The position numbers and the translations under genes were made by a program. This document shows positions 51,729 through 59,794 of a DNA stretch of 64,000 nt, one piece after another. Source of the DNA: Paenibacillus sp. FSL R7-0337 (lineage in GTDB: Bacteria; Bacillota; Bacilli; Paenibacillales; Paenibacillaceae); the NCBI RefSeq assembly GCF_037969875.1, contig NZ_CP150218.1, forward strand, positions 5,890,001 through 5,954,000, written 5' to 3'. Position 1 is the stretch's first letter; each line of letters begins with the position of its first letter. The notes under the pieces were generated by a model, which did not search any database, had not been told where the DNA came from, and worked only from the letters and a program-made list of their open reading frames with translations.

Positions 51729-51744
51729 AAAACCCAGTCTGCGG

Positions 51745-51850
51745 CGCATTTTCCGATATTTTTATTTTCGTATTAAACCGACCACATTCAGCGCTGCGTG
51801 GGTGCGTGGACCAAATGTAATCGAAAAACTGAATACAATGAGCGAGATTA
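51745..51850. repeat. hairpin repeats next to the IS3 element
   Basis: GTGGACCAAATGTAATCGAA begins the second unit near 51805, close to the copy at 29305. A more degenerate unit (CGTATTAAACCGACCACATT) ends near 51790, again about 50 nt upstream. Confidence 0.65.
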
Positions 51851-51935
51851 CAGGTGCGTGTTCCGATAACCTGCGCAAACTGAACTTTTGCGGAAAGAAG
51901 GACTTCTGAGTTAGTTACCTACGGGGGGAATACAG

Positions 51936-52469
51936 TTGAGTCAGGGGCAGCACATATCATTGTTTAGGTACGGTGACGAGTATGGGGAGCAATTCAAGGA
52001 CCAGTTACTTGGCTTTAAGCTTCCAGCGGAGCAGTTGCAGTTCACTGGACTGCCGGAGGAGACGCTTCAGGATATCAAGGAGGATACCGGTAAGGAGGGA
52101 GTGGTCATTGCCTGCGGAGAACAGGCGGTGGGCTTCTTCATCCTCCACACTGGTGAGGGCATAGCCGATTTCTTTCCTGACTATGCCGATGCAGTTCTGC
52201 TGCGCGCTTTCCTGATGGACCATGCCAGCCAGGGCCGTGGGTTCGCTAAAGCAGCAATGTTGCTGCTGCCGGATCTTGTCCGCCGCCACTACCCTGAAGC
52301 CCGGCAAATTGTGCTGGCTGTGAATGAACGCAATACCGCCGCCAGTCAGCTATATCTTGGGGCCGGATTTCAGGATCATGGTCTGCGGCGGAGCGGAAGC
52401 AAAGGAACACAGCTGATTTTGCAATATGGGCTATCCTCTGAGCCTGTTGAGGCTTCTGCTGATGCATGA
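51936..52469 (+). CDS. GNAT acetyltransferase
   Basis: A 177-residue acetyltransferase with an N-terminal segment FKLPAEQLQFTGLPEETLQDI seen in spermidine/YkkB-like GNATs. The acetyl-CoA loop HASQGRGFAKAAMLLLPDLV is near residue 92 and NERNTAASQLYLGAGFQDHGLR near the C-terminus. Substrate unknown. Start is TTG with GGGGGG seven to eight bases upstream. It overlaps the nucleotidyltransferase gene by eight bases. Confidence 0.88.
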   Translation: MSQGQHISLFRYGDEYGEQFKDQLLGFKLPAEQLQFTGLPEETLQDIKEDTGKEGVVIACGEQAVGFFILHTGEGIADFFPDYADAVLLRAFLMDHASQGRGFAKAAMLLLPDLVRRHYPEARQIVLAVNERNTAASQLYLGAGFQDHGLRRSGSKGTQLILQYGLSSEPVEASADA

Positions 52470-53043
52470 GGGGGATGTACTGCATAACCGTCTTATGGAG
52501 CTATTCACCCGCGATACACTGCTAATGGATATTTTCAAGCGTGCCCAAGGTCTGGCTCCAGTTCCTTACTACATTGGCGCAGGATGCCTGGTGCAAACAA
52601 TATGGAATGAATTTACCGGACGGTCGCCGGGATACGGAATCAGTGACATCGATATTATCTACTATGATGCAGCTGATCTGAGTTATGCTGCTGAGGATAA
52701 GGTGGTTGCGAAGGGCAGAGAGCTTTTTGACGGCGTTCCCCTTCCGGTCGATCTCAAGAATCAGGCCCGCGTTCATCTGTGGTATCCGCAGAAGTTCGGT
52801 GTGGAAATCCCACCCTACCTCTCCCTGGAAGCAGCAATCGACAGTTGGCCGACTACAGTGACCTCGCTGGGAGCAAGGCTTGAGCTGAATGGTGAATGGA
52901 AGATTTATGCCCCATTTGGTCTGGAGGATTTATTTCATTTAATTCTACGGCCCAACAAAGCACTGATCAGCGAGAAGATCTACGAAGCGAAGACTCAGAA
53001 ATGGAAGTCCAAATGGCCGGAGCTTACAGTGGTTCCTTGGTAG
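52462..53043 (+). CDS. nucleotidyltransferase-like protein (NTP_transf_6)
   Basis: A 193-residue protein of the PF06042 (DUF925) group with a nucleotidyltransferase-fold pattern. GAGCLVQTIWNEFTGRSPGYGISDIDIIYYD near residue 36 contains the DxD metal pair, and LFDGVPLPVDLKNQARVHLWYPQKFG follows. The late APFGLEDLFHLILRPNK and a Lys/Trp-rich end complete the family pattern. Function unknown. ATG 52462 is preferred because GAGG lies nine bases upstream; it overlaps the GNAT stop, suggesting coupling. Confidence 0.82.
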   Translation: MHEGDVLHNRLMELFTRDTLLMDIFKRAQGLAPVPYYIGAGCLVQTIWNEFTGRSPGYGISDIDIIYYDAADLSYAAEDKVVAKGRELFDGVPLPVDLKNQARVHLWYPQKFGVEIPPYLSLEAAIDSWPTTVTSLGARLELNGEWKIYAPFGLEDLFHLILRPNKALISEKIYEAKTQKWKSKWPELTVVPW

Positions 53044-53071
53044 AATATATGTAAAGTTGGGGGGGATATAA

Positions 53072-53310
53072 GTGACGCAATTTTATCTTATCCGCCATGG
53101 TGAACAACAGTAGGATGTTAATGGCAGCCTGACTTAACCTTTGAATATGATTCATTGGAGCGGCTTGCAGAGCTAGCGAGCGATTATGATGCTCATCGTG
53201 GAGTCTATCCTCCCGGTGAAACTAAGCTTTGGGAATCTAAGGAATTGCTGAGGAACCGTGTGGGTGAACACCTAATTGTATTTATCCTTCTCCAGTGTTA
53301 CGATCAATAA
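53072..53310 (+). pseudogene. decayed histidine phosphatase gene
   Basis: A GTG behind GGGGGGATA opens MTQFYLIRHGEQQ, the RHGE loop of the phosphoglycerate-mutase family, and then hits TAG at 53111 and TAA soon after. In another frame (53137-53310) the product continues as YDSLERLAELASDYD and GVYPPGETKLWESKELLRNRVGEH, family-like phosphatase sequence. So point nonsense changes and a frameshift or deletion have broken it. Confidence 0.7.
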
Positions 53311-53314
53311 AGAG

Positions 53315-53452
53315 ATGCCAGTAAAGGAGCATAAACACCATCATGTGGATTACTTTGTAAGTGTGAATGAACTGAAGGACGGGCCGGCAATAGTGGGGAT
53401 CACTATGCTATTTGGCATGTCTTTCTGTCAACTTACAGGGTATGCAGGGTGA
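53315..53452 (+). pseudogene. short open remnant, possibly of a Nudix-like gene
   Basis: A 45-codon open stretch encodes MPVKEHKHHHVDYFVSVNEL and ends in GYAG. The EHKHHHVDYF segment is reminiscent of Nudix proteins but no Nudix box remains. It directly follows the broken phosphatase and has no clear ribosome site. Confidence 0.35.
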
Positions 53453-53474
53453 ATGGTTCGTATACCGACTTCTG

Positions 53475-53499
53475 CGGATACCTTTGGGTATCCTTTTTT
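53475..53499 (+). terminator. terminator hairpin
   Basis: GGATACC-TTTG-GGTATCC followed by TTTTTT, between the decayed genes and the P-loop gene. Confidence 0.75.
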
Positions 53500-53570
53500 G
53501 TTGCCGGAAACCGCATCTCTATGGCTCTTTACCTGCCTATCCTCCTAATGAGTGAACGGGGGAAAGATAT

Positions 53571-54437
53571 ATGAAACAACCGAAATTAGTCTTAATCGAG
53601 GGTCTGCCCGGCTTCGGCAAATCCACAGCGGCACAGCTGGTTTACGAAATTCTTACGGAGATGAATACGGGCACTCAGCTTGTCCTGGAAGGGAATCTGG
53701 ATCATCCCGCTGATTATGAGGGAGTAGCTTGCCTTACCCAAGCAGAATATGATGAGCTGTCGAGAATCTGCGGCGGGAATTCGGGGGAAGAATTAAGCGC
53801 GCACACTACCTGTCAAGACAACAATTATCTGGTCGGATACCGGAAAATAATAAATGCTTACGGTCCTCTCCTTTCGAAGGAATGGATGGACAGATTGACC
53901 CGAAAGGATGTATATGAACTGCCGCTGGCTCAGCACAGGAAGCTGATTACAGCAAGGTGGAGGCAGTTTACGGAGAGTGCCTTGACAGGGCCGGATACGT
54001 ACGTATTTGATTGCTGTTTTATCCAGAATCCTGTGACTATGGGGATGATCAGGCACGATGCAGCCGAGGAGTACATGATAAGCTACATTCAGGAGCTGGA
54101 GGCCATTATTAAGCCATTGAACCCGCTGCTGATTGTTATTGAACAGGACGATCTGGAGCTGGCTTTCCGCAAAGCTGTCCGCGAGAGACCCCTGGAGTGG
54201 TCGGAAGGGTTCATCCAATATTACACCTCACAGGGATATGGCCTGACGCAGGGACACCGGGGCCTAAAAGGTACGCTGGAGGTACTTAAGAGCAGAAGCA
54301 AGCTGGAAGATAACATATATAACCTGTTAAGCTTGAATAAGATAAAAGTAAATAATTCTGCATATGCGCTGGAGGCCTATAAGCAAGTTTTAAAGGATAG
54401 GCTGGCCGCCTGGTGTAATCCCCCTGCAGGTTCTTAG
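53571..54437 (+). CDS. P-loop nucleotide-binding protein, kinase-like
   Basis: A 288-residue soluble protein with a Walker A motif IEGLPGFGKSTAAQL at residues 8-22 and a later TYVFDCCFIQNPVTMGMIRH that could be the Walker B/substrate region of a nucleoside- or sugar-kinase-like fold. A strand PLLIVIEQDD resembles the base-sensing region of such kinases. The family has no name I can give. GGGGGA precedes the ATG. It is transcribed alone, between a terminator and a terminator. Confidence 0.7.
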   Translation: MKQPKLVLIEGLPGFGKSTAAQLVYEILTEMNTGTQLVLEGNLDHPADYEGVACLTQAEYDELSRICGGNSGEELSAHTTCQDNNYLVGYRKIINAYGPLLSKEWMDRLTRKDVYELPLAQHRKLITARWRQFTESALTGPDTYVFDCCFIQNPVTMGMIRHDAAEEYMISYIQELEAIIKPLNPLLIVIEQDDLELAFRKAVRERPLEWSEGFIQYYTSQGYGLTQGHRGLKGTLEVLKSRSKLEDNIYNLLSLNKIKVNNSAYALEAYKQVLKDRLAAWCNPPAGS

Positions 54438-54450
54438 CACGCACAATATA

Positions 54451-54488
54451 AAGAGAGGCATCCCGTATCTGACGGAGTGCCTCTCTTT
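54451..54488 (+). terminator. terminator after the P-loop gene
   Basis: AGAGAGGCA pairs with TGCCTCTCT, followed by TT. Confidence 0.75.
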
Positions 54489-54525
54489 GGTTAAGATATA
54501 GAATTTCTATGTTTCACACGACAAC

Positions 54526-54573
54526 TTATCCTTCTATTTCCCGCTGAAACGGTACCGCCCTTTAAAAGGCGGT
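54526..54573. repeat. conserved hairpin element, copy B
   Basis: Same 30-nt lead as copy A at 35131, then ACCGCC-CTTTAAAA-GGCGGT, a perfect stem. Relative to copy A a T-A pair is replaced by C-G, so pairing is preserved. Confidence 0.7.
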
Positions 54574-54599
54574 GCTTACAACTGAATACAATGGCTGGT

Positions 54600-54705
54600 A
54601 CAAGGCATATGGACCAAATGTATGTGGAAGTGGAAAACAGCATACATTACGCTCGCAAGCAGGCACTCGGCCCAAATATATGTGAAAAACAGCATACATT
54701 GTGTT
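54600..54705. repeat. two hairpin repeats (dispersed family)
   Basis: AATGTATG..CATACATT (54618-54648) and AAATATATGTGAAAAACAGC (54674 on) contain GCATACATT at 54640 and 54692, 52 nt apart. They have the GGACCAA and GGCCCAA flanks. Confidence 0.8.
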
Positions 54706-54738
54706 CTATGCCATTGAACCTGGTGGGGACTGTAAAAA

Positions 54739-55701
54739 TTAATCCGCCGTAGGCTGAAGCCACATGGATTCGGCAGGCAGGTGGCGGGCGAGCCAGTCCA
54801 GCACATCGGCCGTGACCTCATCCCGGTTGACCTCGTTCAGCATCTCATGCCGGCCTCCCGGATATAGCTTGCATTCTACATCCTGAAGCCCCTGCTTCCG
54901 ATATAACTCAGCCAGACGCTTCACCCCTTGACCATTCGATCCCACAGGGTCCTTCTCACCCGCGAACAGGTAGACCGGCTTGTCGCTGCATAAGTGCTGA
55001 AGAGTGGACCTGGTATGAAGCTCCCGCAGCATATGGAAGAAATCACGGAAGAAGCGGGTAGTGCAGATCGCCCCGCAGTACGGGTCGGCAATGAAGTGGT
55101 CCACCTCCTCCGGGTCGCTGCTGAGCCAGTCAAAAGCTGTCCGGACCGGAGAAAAGGAGCGGTTATACGTACCGAAGACCATTCCGTTCAGCAACACGCT
55201 GCGGTGGAGATCTCCCTGGAGCCTTAACTGCACCTTCGACAGGGACTCCGCCAGCCGCAGCATACTCCGGGGACCGTTGGTGCCGCTGAGGATGAAGCCG
55301 CTATAGATCTCGTGGCCTTCCTCGCACATCAGCTTCTGAGCCAGAAATGAGCCCATGCTGTGCGCGAACAGGAAGATGGGCACATGCTCATGCCGGGAGC
55401 AGGCGAGCTCTGCAAGCTCAAGGAGATTGCGCCGCATCCAGTAGAAGCCGTTCTCCCCGCTGTCGCCGAGCAGGTTGACTCTGCCGGCAGTAAGGCCATG
55501 TCCCCGGTGGTCATTGGCATATACGGCATAACCGGCTGCGGTGAGCGCCGAAGCGAACCGGGCATACCGCGCAGCCGTCTCACACATACCGTGTGCGATC
55601 TGCACAATCCCCCGGATCTCCGTTCCCGCGTCCGGCAGCCATTCATAGACATGGATTTTGACATCTAAGGGATCAGTCATGGTAAAAGTGTTCTCAGTCA
55701 T
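54739..55701 (-). CDS. alpha/beta hydrolase, lysophospholipase/monoacylglycerol-lipase type
   Basis: A 320-residue serine hydrolase. The oxyanion region is IVQIAHGMCETAARYARFASAL, then YANDHRGHG, the nucleophile elbow FAHSMGSFLAQ near residue 115, the acid in YLFAGEKDPVG near residue 250, and the His in YPGGRHEMLNE near residue 285. This arrangement matches the Hydrolase_4 (PldB/MGL) group that cleaves monoacylglycerols or lysophospholipids. No signal peptide. AGGAGG precedes the ATG. Downstream repeats at 54526-54705 separate it from the convergent P-loop gene. Confidence 0.9.
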   Translation of the reverse strand: MTENTFTMTDPLDVKIHVYEWLPDAGTEIRGIVQIAHGMCETAARYARFASALTAAGYAVYANDHRGHGLTAGRVNLLGDSGENGFYWMRRNLLELAELACSRHEHVPIFLFAHSMGSFLAQKLMCEEGHEIYSGFILSGTNGPRSMLRLAESLSKVQLRLQGDLHRSVLLNGMVFGTYNRSFSPVRTAFDWLSSDPEEVDHFIADPYCGAICTTRFFRDFFHMLRELHTRSTLQHLCSDKPVYLFAGEKDPVGSNGQGVKRLAELYRKQGLQDVECKLYPGGRHEMLNEVNRDEVTADVLDWLARHLPAESMWLQPTAD

Positions 55702-55786
55702 CGCCTGTCCTCCTGAAAGTGAAATTCAGCATTCTTAGCGTAAAGAGTACCTGTTGCTTCTGATCCAAGTAACGCAGTCCGGCTGG

Positions 55787-56755
55787 TTAAGGCAGATAAG
55801 AGCGCAGCACTGTAGATTGTCCTTCAATGCTGTAAGCGCCGAGGCTGGACGGAAGCAGATAGCATTCGCCCGCTGCATATGGCTGGGAGCCGCCCTCCCA
55901 GATCAAATGGCCGCTGCCCTCGCAGATTACCAGAATGGTGAAGCTGTCATCCGTGGTGGCGAGCTGCCATTCGCCGGACACCAGTCCTTTTTCCACGATA
56001 AAATAAGGCGAGGAGGCAATTCTAAGCCATTCCCCGGCCACAGCACCATCTGTCTTCATCGAAGTCGCGCCTGCTCCCTCATAGGCAGTCACATTCAGGG
56101 AATCCTCGATATGCAGCTCGCGCGGCTTCCCGTCCAGACCCGGACGGTCATAATCGTAAATCCGGTATGTAGTGTCAGAGTTCTGCTGGATCTCTGCTAC
56201 AACGACTCCTGCACACAATGCATGTACAGTCCCGGCAGGGATATAGAAGGAGTCACCGGCAGCTACAGTCACTTCCTGCAGGCTGTCCATAACCGTTCCA
56301 TTCTCCAGCGCGTCCTTCAGCATCTCGCGGGTGACGCCTTCCTTCAGGCCGTAGATGATTTTGGCGCCCGGCTTGGCGTCCAGCACGTACCACATTTCGG
56401 TTTTGCCCAGCTCTCCCTTGGGAAGTCCGGCATAATCATCCGTAGGGTGAACCTGTACGGAGAGGTTATCGTTGCAATCCAGCAGCTTGATCAGCAGCGG
56501 GAATCTTCCGCCTTCTTCCGTAATTCCCTTGCTGCCGAACCACTCGTGCCCGAACTGCTCACGGATGGCATCAAGGCCTTGTCCGGCAAGTTCGCCGTTG
56601 ACTACAGAGGAGGTGCCGTTCGGATGATCGGCAATCATCCAGCCTTCGCCGATATGGCCTTGCGGCAGATCCAGGCCGAATTTCTCCAGCGCCCGGCCTC
56701 CCCAGACACGTTCTTTGAACTCCGGCTGAAATTTCAGAGGATATGGTTTCGTCAT
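55787..56755 (-). CDS. manA: mannose-6-phosphate isomerase, class I
   Basis: A 322-residue zinc-dependent isomerase interconverting mannose 6-phosphate and fructose 6-phosphate, for mannose use and GDP-mannose-type glycans. Visible are WGGRALEKFG at the start, the zinc ligands in LSVQVHPTDDYA near residue 97 and GKTEMWYVLDA, and the substrate region SFYIPAGTVHALCAGVVVAEIQQNSDTTYRIYDYDR near residue 170, with its C-terminal cupin. Length matches Bacillus ManA/PmI. AGGAAG precedes the ATG. Confidence 0.94.
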   Translation of the reverse strand: MTKPYPLKFQPEFKERVWGGRALEKFGLDLPQGHIGEGWMIADHPNGTSSVVNGELAGQGLDAIREQFGHEWFGSKGITEEGGRFPLLIKLLDCNDNLSVQVHPTDDYAGLPKGELGKTEMWYVLDAKPGAKIIYGLKEGVTREMLKDALENGTVMDSLQEVTVAAGDSFYIPAGTVHALCAGVVVAEIQQNSDTTYRIYDYDRPGLDGKPRELHIEDSLNVTAYEGAGATSMKTDGAVAGEWLRIASSPYFIVEKGLVSGEWQLATTDDSFTILVICEGSGHLIWEGGSQPYAAGECYLLPSSLGAYSIEGQSTVLRSYLP

Positions 56756-56820
56756 TACAACATCTTCCTTCCTGATAATAAGATGATCTTCAGTTACAAG
56801 GGGCTCACTGTCTTCAGGTG

Positions 56821-57420
56821 TTAGCCCCTTTGTCTCTTCTCTACAGCTACAACATATGGTGCAGACTCGCGCTGAAGCTGCCGGTACACGATGGTCTGCG
56901 CGTCCTGCTGGGCCAGTCCGGCGGCCCAGGCTTCGACAGCGGCGGCTTCGCTGCCGCCGCCTTCGTGGCCGGGATACAGCACGGCCGTGATGATCCCGCC
57001 CGGGCGAAGCAGCGCAAGCGCCGCCTCCAGCGCGGCCAGCGTGCTCTGCGGCTCGGTGATGATGGTCTTATCGGCATCGCCTGCAGGCAGATAGCCGAGG
57101 TTGAACATCACCGCCGCAACCGTTCCGCGCCAGGCTGGCGGAACGGCTTCAGCCATGGCTGCATGGCTCTGCAGCAGCAGCGTCACGGGAGCCAGCGCAG
57201 CCGGCGCTTCCTCCCGGGCCAGCCGCAGGCGCTCGCCGGCAAGAGCCAGCGCCTGCGGCTGGATGTCGAACCCGTACACCCCGCCGCGCGGCCCGGCCGC
57301 CTTGGCGAGGAACAGGGTGTCGGCGCCGGTTCCCACGGTGGCGTCTATAGCCAGTCCGCCCGTCGAGAGCCGCTCAGCGGTCAGCTTATGGGCGAAGCTA
57401 AGGACAGACAGGAAGCCCAT
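56821..57420 (-). CDS. ytqB: YtqB-type SAM-dependent methyltransferase
   Basis: A 199-residue methyltransferase of the rRNA_methylase/YtqB family (PF06962). The SAM-binding motif is AIDATVGTGADTLFLAKA near residue 25, motif II VYGFDIQPQALALA, and the catalytic region AVMFNLGYLPAGDADKTIITEPQSTLAALEAAL near residue 105. The substrate is an RNA by family name but not firmly known. Its ATG overlaps the stop of the upstream radical SAM gene by one base, so the pair is translationally coupled, as in Bacillus ytqA-ytqB. Confidence 0.9.
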   Translation of the reverse strand: MGFLSVLSFAHKLTAERLSTGGLAIDATVGTGADTLFLAKAAGPRGGVYGFDIQPQALALAGERLRLAREEAPAALAPVTLLLQSHAAMAEAVPPAWRGTVAAVMFNLGYLPAGDADKTIITEPQSTLAALEAALALLRPGGIITAVLYPGHEGGGSEAAAVEAWAAGLAQQDAQTIVYRQLQRESAPYVVAVEKRQRG

Positions 57421-58376
57421 CAGCCCTTCCTCCAGTACTTACCCTGCCAGGTGTCCCTGGCAACCAGTTCCTGGTCAATGGCATTCAGCACTTCCCATTT
57501 CTTGAGGCTCCACATCGGGCCGATCAGGGCATCGCGCGGGGCATCACCAGTCAGCCGGTGGACGATCATGTCCGGCGGCAGAATTTCCAGAGAATCGGCG
57601 ATGAGCTTCACATATTCATCCTGCTCCAGGAATCTCAGCAGCCCGGCTTCGTACTGCTTCACCATCGGCGTTTTGCGCATGAGGTGAAGCAGGTGAATTT
57701 TGATTCCCTGAACCCCCATATTGGCTACAGCAGCTACAGTCTCCAGCATCATCTCATGTGTTTCCTGAGGCAGCCCGTGAATGATGTGAGTACACACCCG
57801 GATGCCGTGACGGCGGAGCTTGGCAACAGCTTCAGTATAGCAGGCGGTATCATGTGCGCGGTTAATCAGATCCGAAGTGGACTGATGAATGGTCTGAAGC
57901 CCCATCTCCACCCATAGATAGGTGCGCTGGTTCAGCTCCGCGAGATACTCCACTACATCATCCGGGAGGCAGTCCGGGCGGGTGGCTATGGCTAGGCCGA
58001 CAACCCCGGGCTGCTGCAGAATGACTTCATAATATTCCCTTAGCTCCTCGACTGGAGCATACGTATTGGTATAGGCCTGGAAGTAGCCGATATATTTGGC
58101 ATTCGGCCATTTCTGATGCTGGCGGTCGCGGATATGGTTGAACTGGGTGACCAGATCATCCCGTCGGCTTCCGGCGAAATCGCCTGACCCTCTGGCACTG
58201 CAGAACGTACAGCCTCCTTTGGCGATGGAACCGTCACGGTTCGGACAGGTGAAGCCCGCATCGAGCATGACCTTGAACACCTTGGTATCCATCTGCCCGC
58301 GCATTTCGTAGTTCCAGGTATGGAACCGTTTATCCCCCCACAGAAGCGGAGAGGAGGCTTGTTGAAGATTAGACAT
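57420..58376 (-). CDS. ytqA: YtqA-type radical SAM protein
   Basis: A 318-residue radical SAM protein of the TIGR01212 group. The cluster cysteines lie in GFTCPNRDGSIAKGGCTFCSARGSGDF, an unusual widely spaced Cx(n)CxxC arrangement typical of this family. Further family segments are KYIGYFQAYTNTYAP, VVGLAIATRPDCLPD, WVEMGLQTIHQSTSDLINRAHD and THIIHGLPQETHEMM. Its substrate is not established; coupling with YtqB suggests a common tRNA or RNA pathway. AAGGAG precedes the ATG. Confidence 0.92.
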   Translation of the reverse strand: MSNLQQASSPLLWGDKRFHTWNYEMRGQMDTKVFKVMLDAGFTCPNRDGSIAKGGCTFCSARGSGDFAGSRRDDLVTQFNHIRDRQHQKWPNAKYIGYFQAYTNTYAPVEELREYYEVILQQPGVVGLAIATRPDCLPDDVVEYLAELNQRTYLWVEMGLQTIHQSTSDLINRAHDTACYTEAVAKLRRHGIRVCTHIIHGLPQETHEMMLETVAAVANMGVQGIKIHLLHLMRKTPMVKQYEAGLLRFLEQDEYVKLIADSLEILPPDMIVHRLTGDAPRDALIGPMWSLKKWEVLNAIDQELVARDTWQGKYWRKG

Positions 58377-58622
58377 GTGCAGCTCCTTTCATTAACCTTC
58401 CCATTGTATCAAAAATCCGTGATGAACGTAACAATCCCTCCCGGAATTCCGCCGAAAAAAAAGCTGAGAATAGGCTGTGATTTACCGCGAATTGGCTTGA
58501 AAATGCTTACACATTATGTTATATTTAAAGTGTTAAAAAAGCCGCTGCAGCAACCACAATCATCTGCTTGAATTCATAATTTCGTGTCGTCCGGTCCATA
58601 CTAAACCTTAGAGGTGATAACG

Positions 58623-58796
58623 ATGAATTCTCCAACGGTATTTGCTGATAACAAAGGTTCGATTGATGTGCAGCTGACTCCCGATGAAGCTCTCGCCCTG
58701 ACAGGCGTAGAATTCAACGGCAACCACAAGATCAAGACAGAAGCGCAGCGGAAGATCCGCAATGCGTTCGAGAAGACCTTCGAGTTCGATAAATAA
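58623..58796 (+). CDS. small conserved-looking protein (57 aa) upstream of trmB
   Basis: A 57-residue protein (MNSPTVFADNKGSIDVQLTPDEALALTGVEF to the start of the helix, then a basic C-terminal helix ending FEKTFEFDK). Family not recognised; the strand-then-helix layout suggests a small folded protein. The ATG at 58623 has GAGGTGATAACG immediately upstream, a strong ribosome site, so I regard it as real. It is 200 bases upstream of trmB on the same strand. Confidence 0.7.
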   Translation: MNSPTVFADNKGSIDVQLTPDEALALTGVEFNGNHKIKTEAQRKIRNAFEKTFEFDK

Positions 58797-58997
58797 ATGG
58801 CAGTCCGCTGAACGGCGGGCCGGTAATGCAGATACAAGACGCACGGAACTTTCGACCAGTCCAAGCAGGGGCGGGATGGAGGTTCCTTTTCTTTTGCTGA
58901 AATCCCTTTACTTTTGCCGGTAAGTTCGGCACAATATTGCAAGTGGCATTTATCCTATTCACAGATAAGGCAATAAGAGATAAGCGGAGGAATACCT

Positions 58998-59714
58998 ATG
59001 CGTTTACGCGGAAGAAAAGGAATACGTGAAAGTCTTGAGGAGCAGACCGATCTGGTCATCCTGGAACCACGCAGCCTGAAGGGGCGCTGGTCCGAATTGT
59101 TCGGCAATGACCATCCGATTCATGTGGAATTCGGAATGGGCAAGGGGCAGTTTATCAGTCAAATGAGCTTCAAATACCCGGAGATTAATTTCATCGGCGT
59201 AGATATGTATGACGAGCTGGTACGGCGCGCAGCCGAGAAGGCCCGGAATGTATGGGAGCCGGCAGGCGAAGAGACACCGCCGAACGTGAGAGTGGCGCTG
59301 GCCAATATCGATTACGCAGAGGAAGTGTTTGCTCCGGGGGAGCTGGAACGGATCTATCTCAACTTCAGTGATCCCTGGCCGAAAAGCAAGCATGCCCGCC
59401 GCCGTCTGACGCATCCGCGTTTTCTTGATAAATACCGCGGACTGCTCAGTCCGCTCGGCGAAATCCATTTGAAGACGGATTCCCGCAGCCTGTTTGAATT
59501 CTCGCTTAATGCCTTTGCGGACTACGGTCTGCAGATGAAGAATATTTCCCTTGACCTGCATGAGGGCGGCGTGATCAACGAAGAGCATGTAATGACCGAA
59601 TACGAGACCAAGTTCTATGGACGCGGCGTGAACATTCACCGCTGCGAGGCGATTGTCGGAGATGAGGCGCTGAAGCAATATCAGGCCACCCGTCTGGACA
59701 AGTACCGGCTCTAG
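58998..59714 (+). CDS. trmB: tRNA (guanine-N7-)-methyltransferase TrmB
   Basis: A 238-residue SAM-dependent enzyme that methylates G46 of tRNA. The SAM site is in IHVEFGMGKGQFISQMSFKYPEINFIGVDMYDELVRRAAEKA near residues 40-80. The catalytic region LERIYLNFSDPWPKSKHARRRLTHPRFLDKY near residue 120 is diagnostic, and MTEYETKFYGRGVNIHRCEA closes the protein. GGAGG lies before the ATG. A perfect terminator follows. Confidence 0.95.
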   Translation: MRLRGRKGIRESLEEQTDLVILEPRSLKGRWSELFGNDHPIHVEFGMGKGQFISQMSFKYPEINFIGVDMYDELVRRAAEKARNVWEPAGEETPPNVRVALANIDYAEEVFAPGELERIYLNFSDPWPKSKHARRRLTHPRFLDKYRGLLSPLGEIHLKTDSRSLFEFSLNAFADYGLQMKNISLDLHEGGVINEEHVMTEYETKFYGRGVNIHRCEAIVGDEALKQYQATRLDKYRL

Positions 59715-59737
59715 ACTGCATTACCGGTTATTACAGC

Positions 59738-59776
59738 AAAAGGCAGTCCGGTTCGTTCATACCGGACTGCCTTTTG
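59738..59776. terminator. strong bidirectional terminator
   Basis: AAAAGGCAGTCCGGT pairs exactly with ACCGGACTGCCTTTT, a 15-bp stem between trmB and the convergent glycosyltransferase. Confidence 0.92.
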
Positions 59777-59794
59777 CGTTCTAACTTGAGTTCT

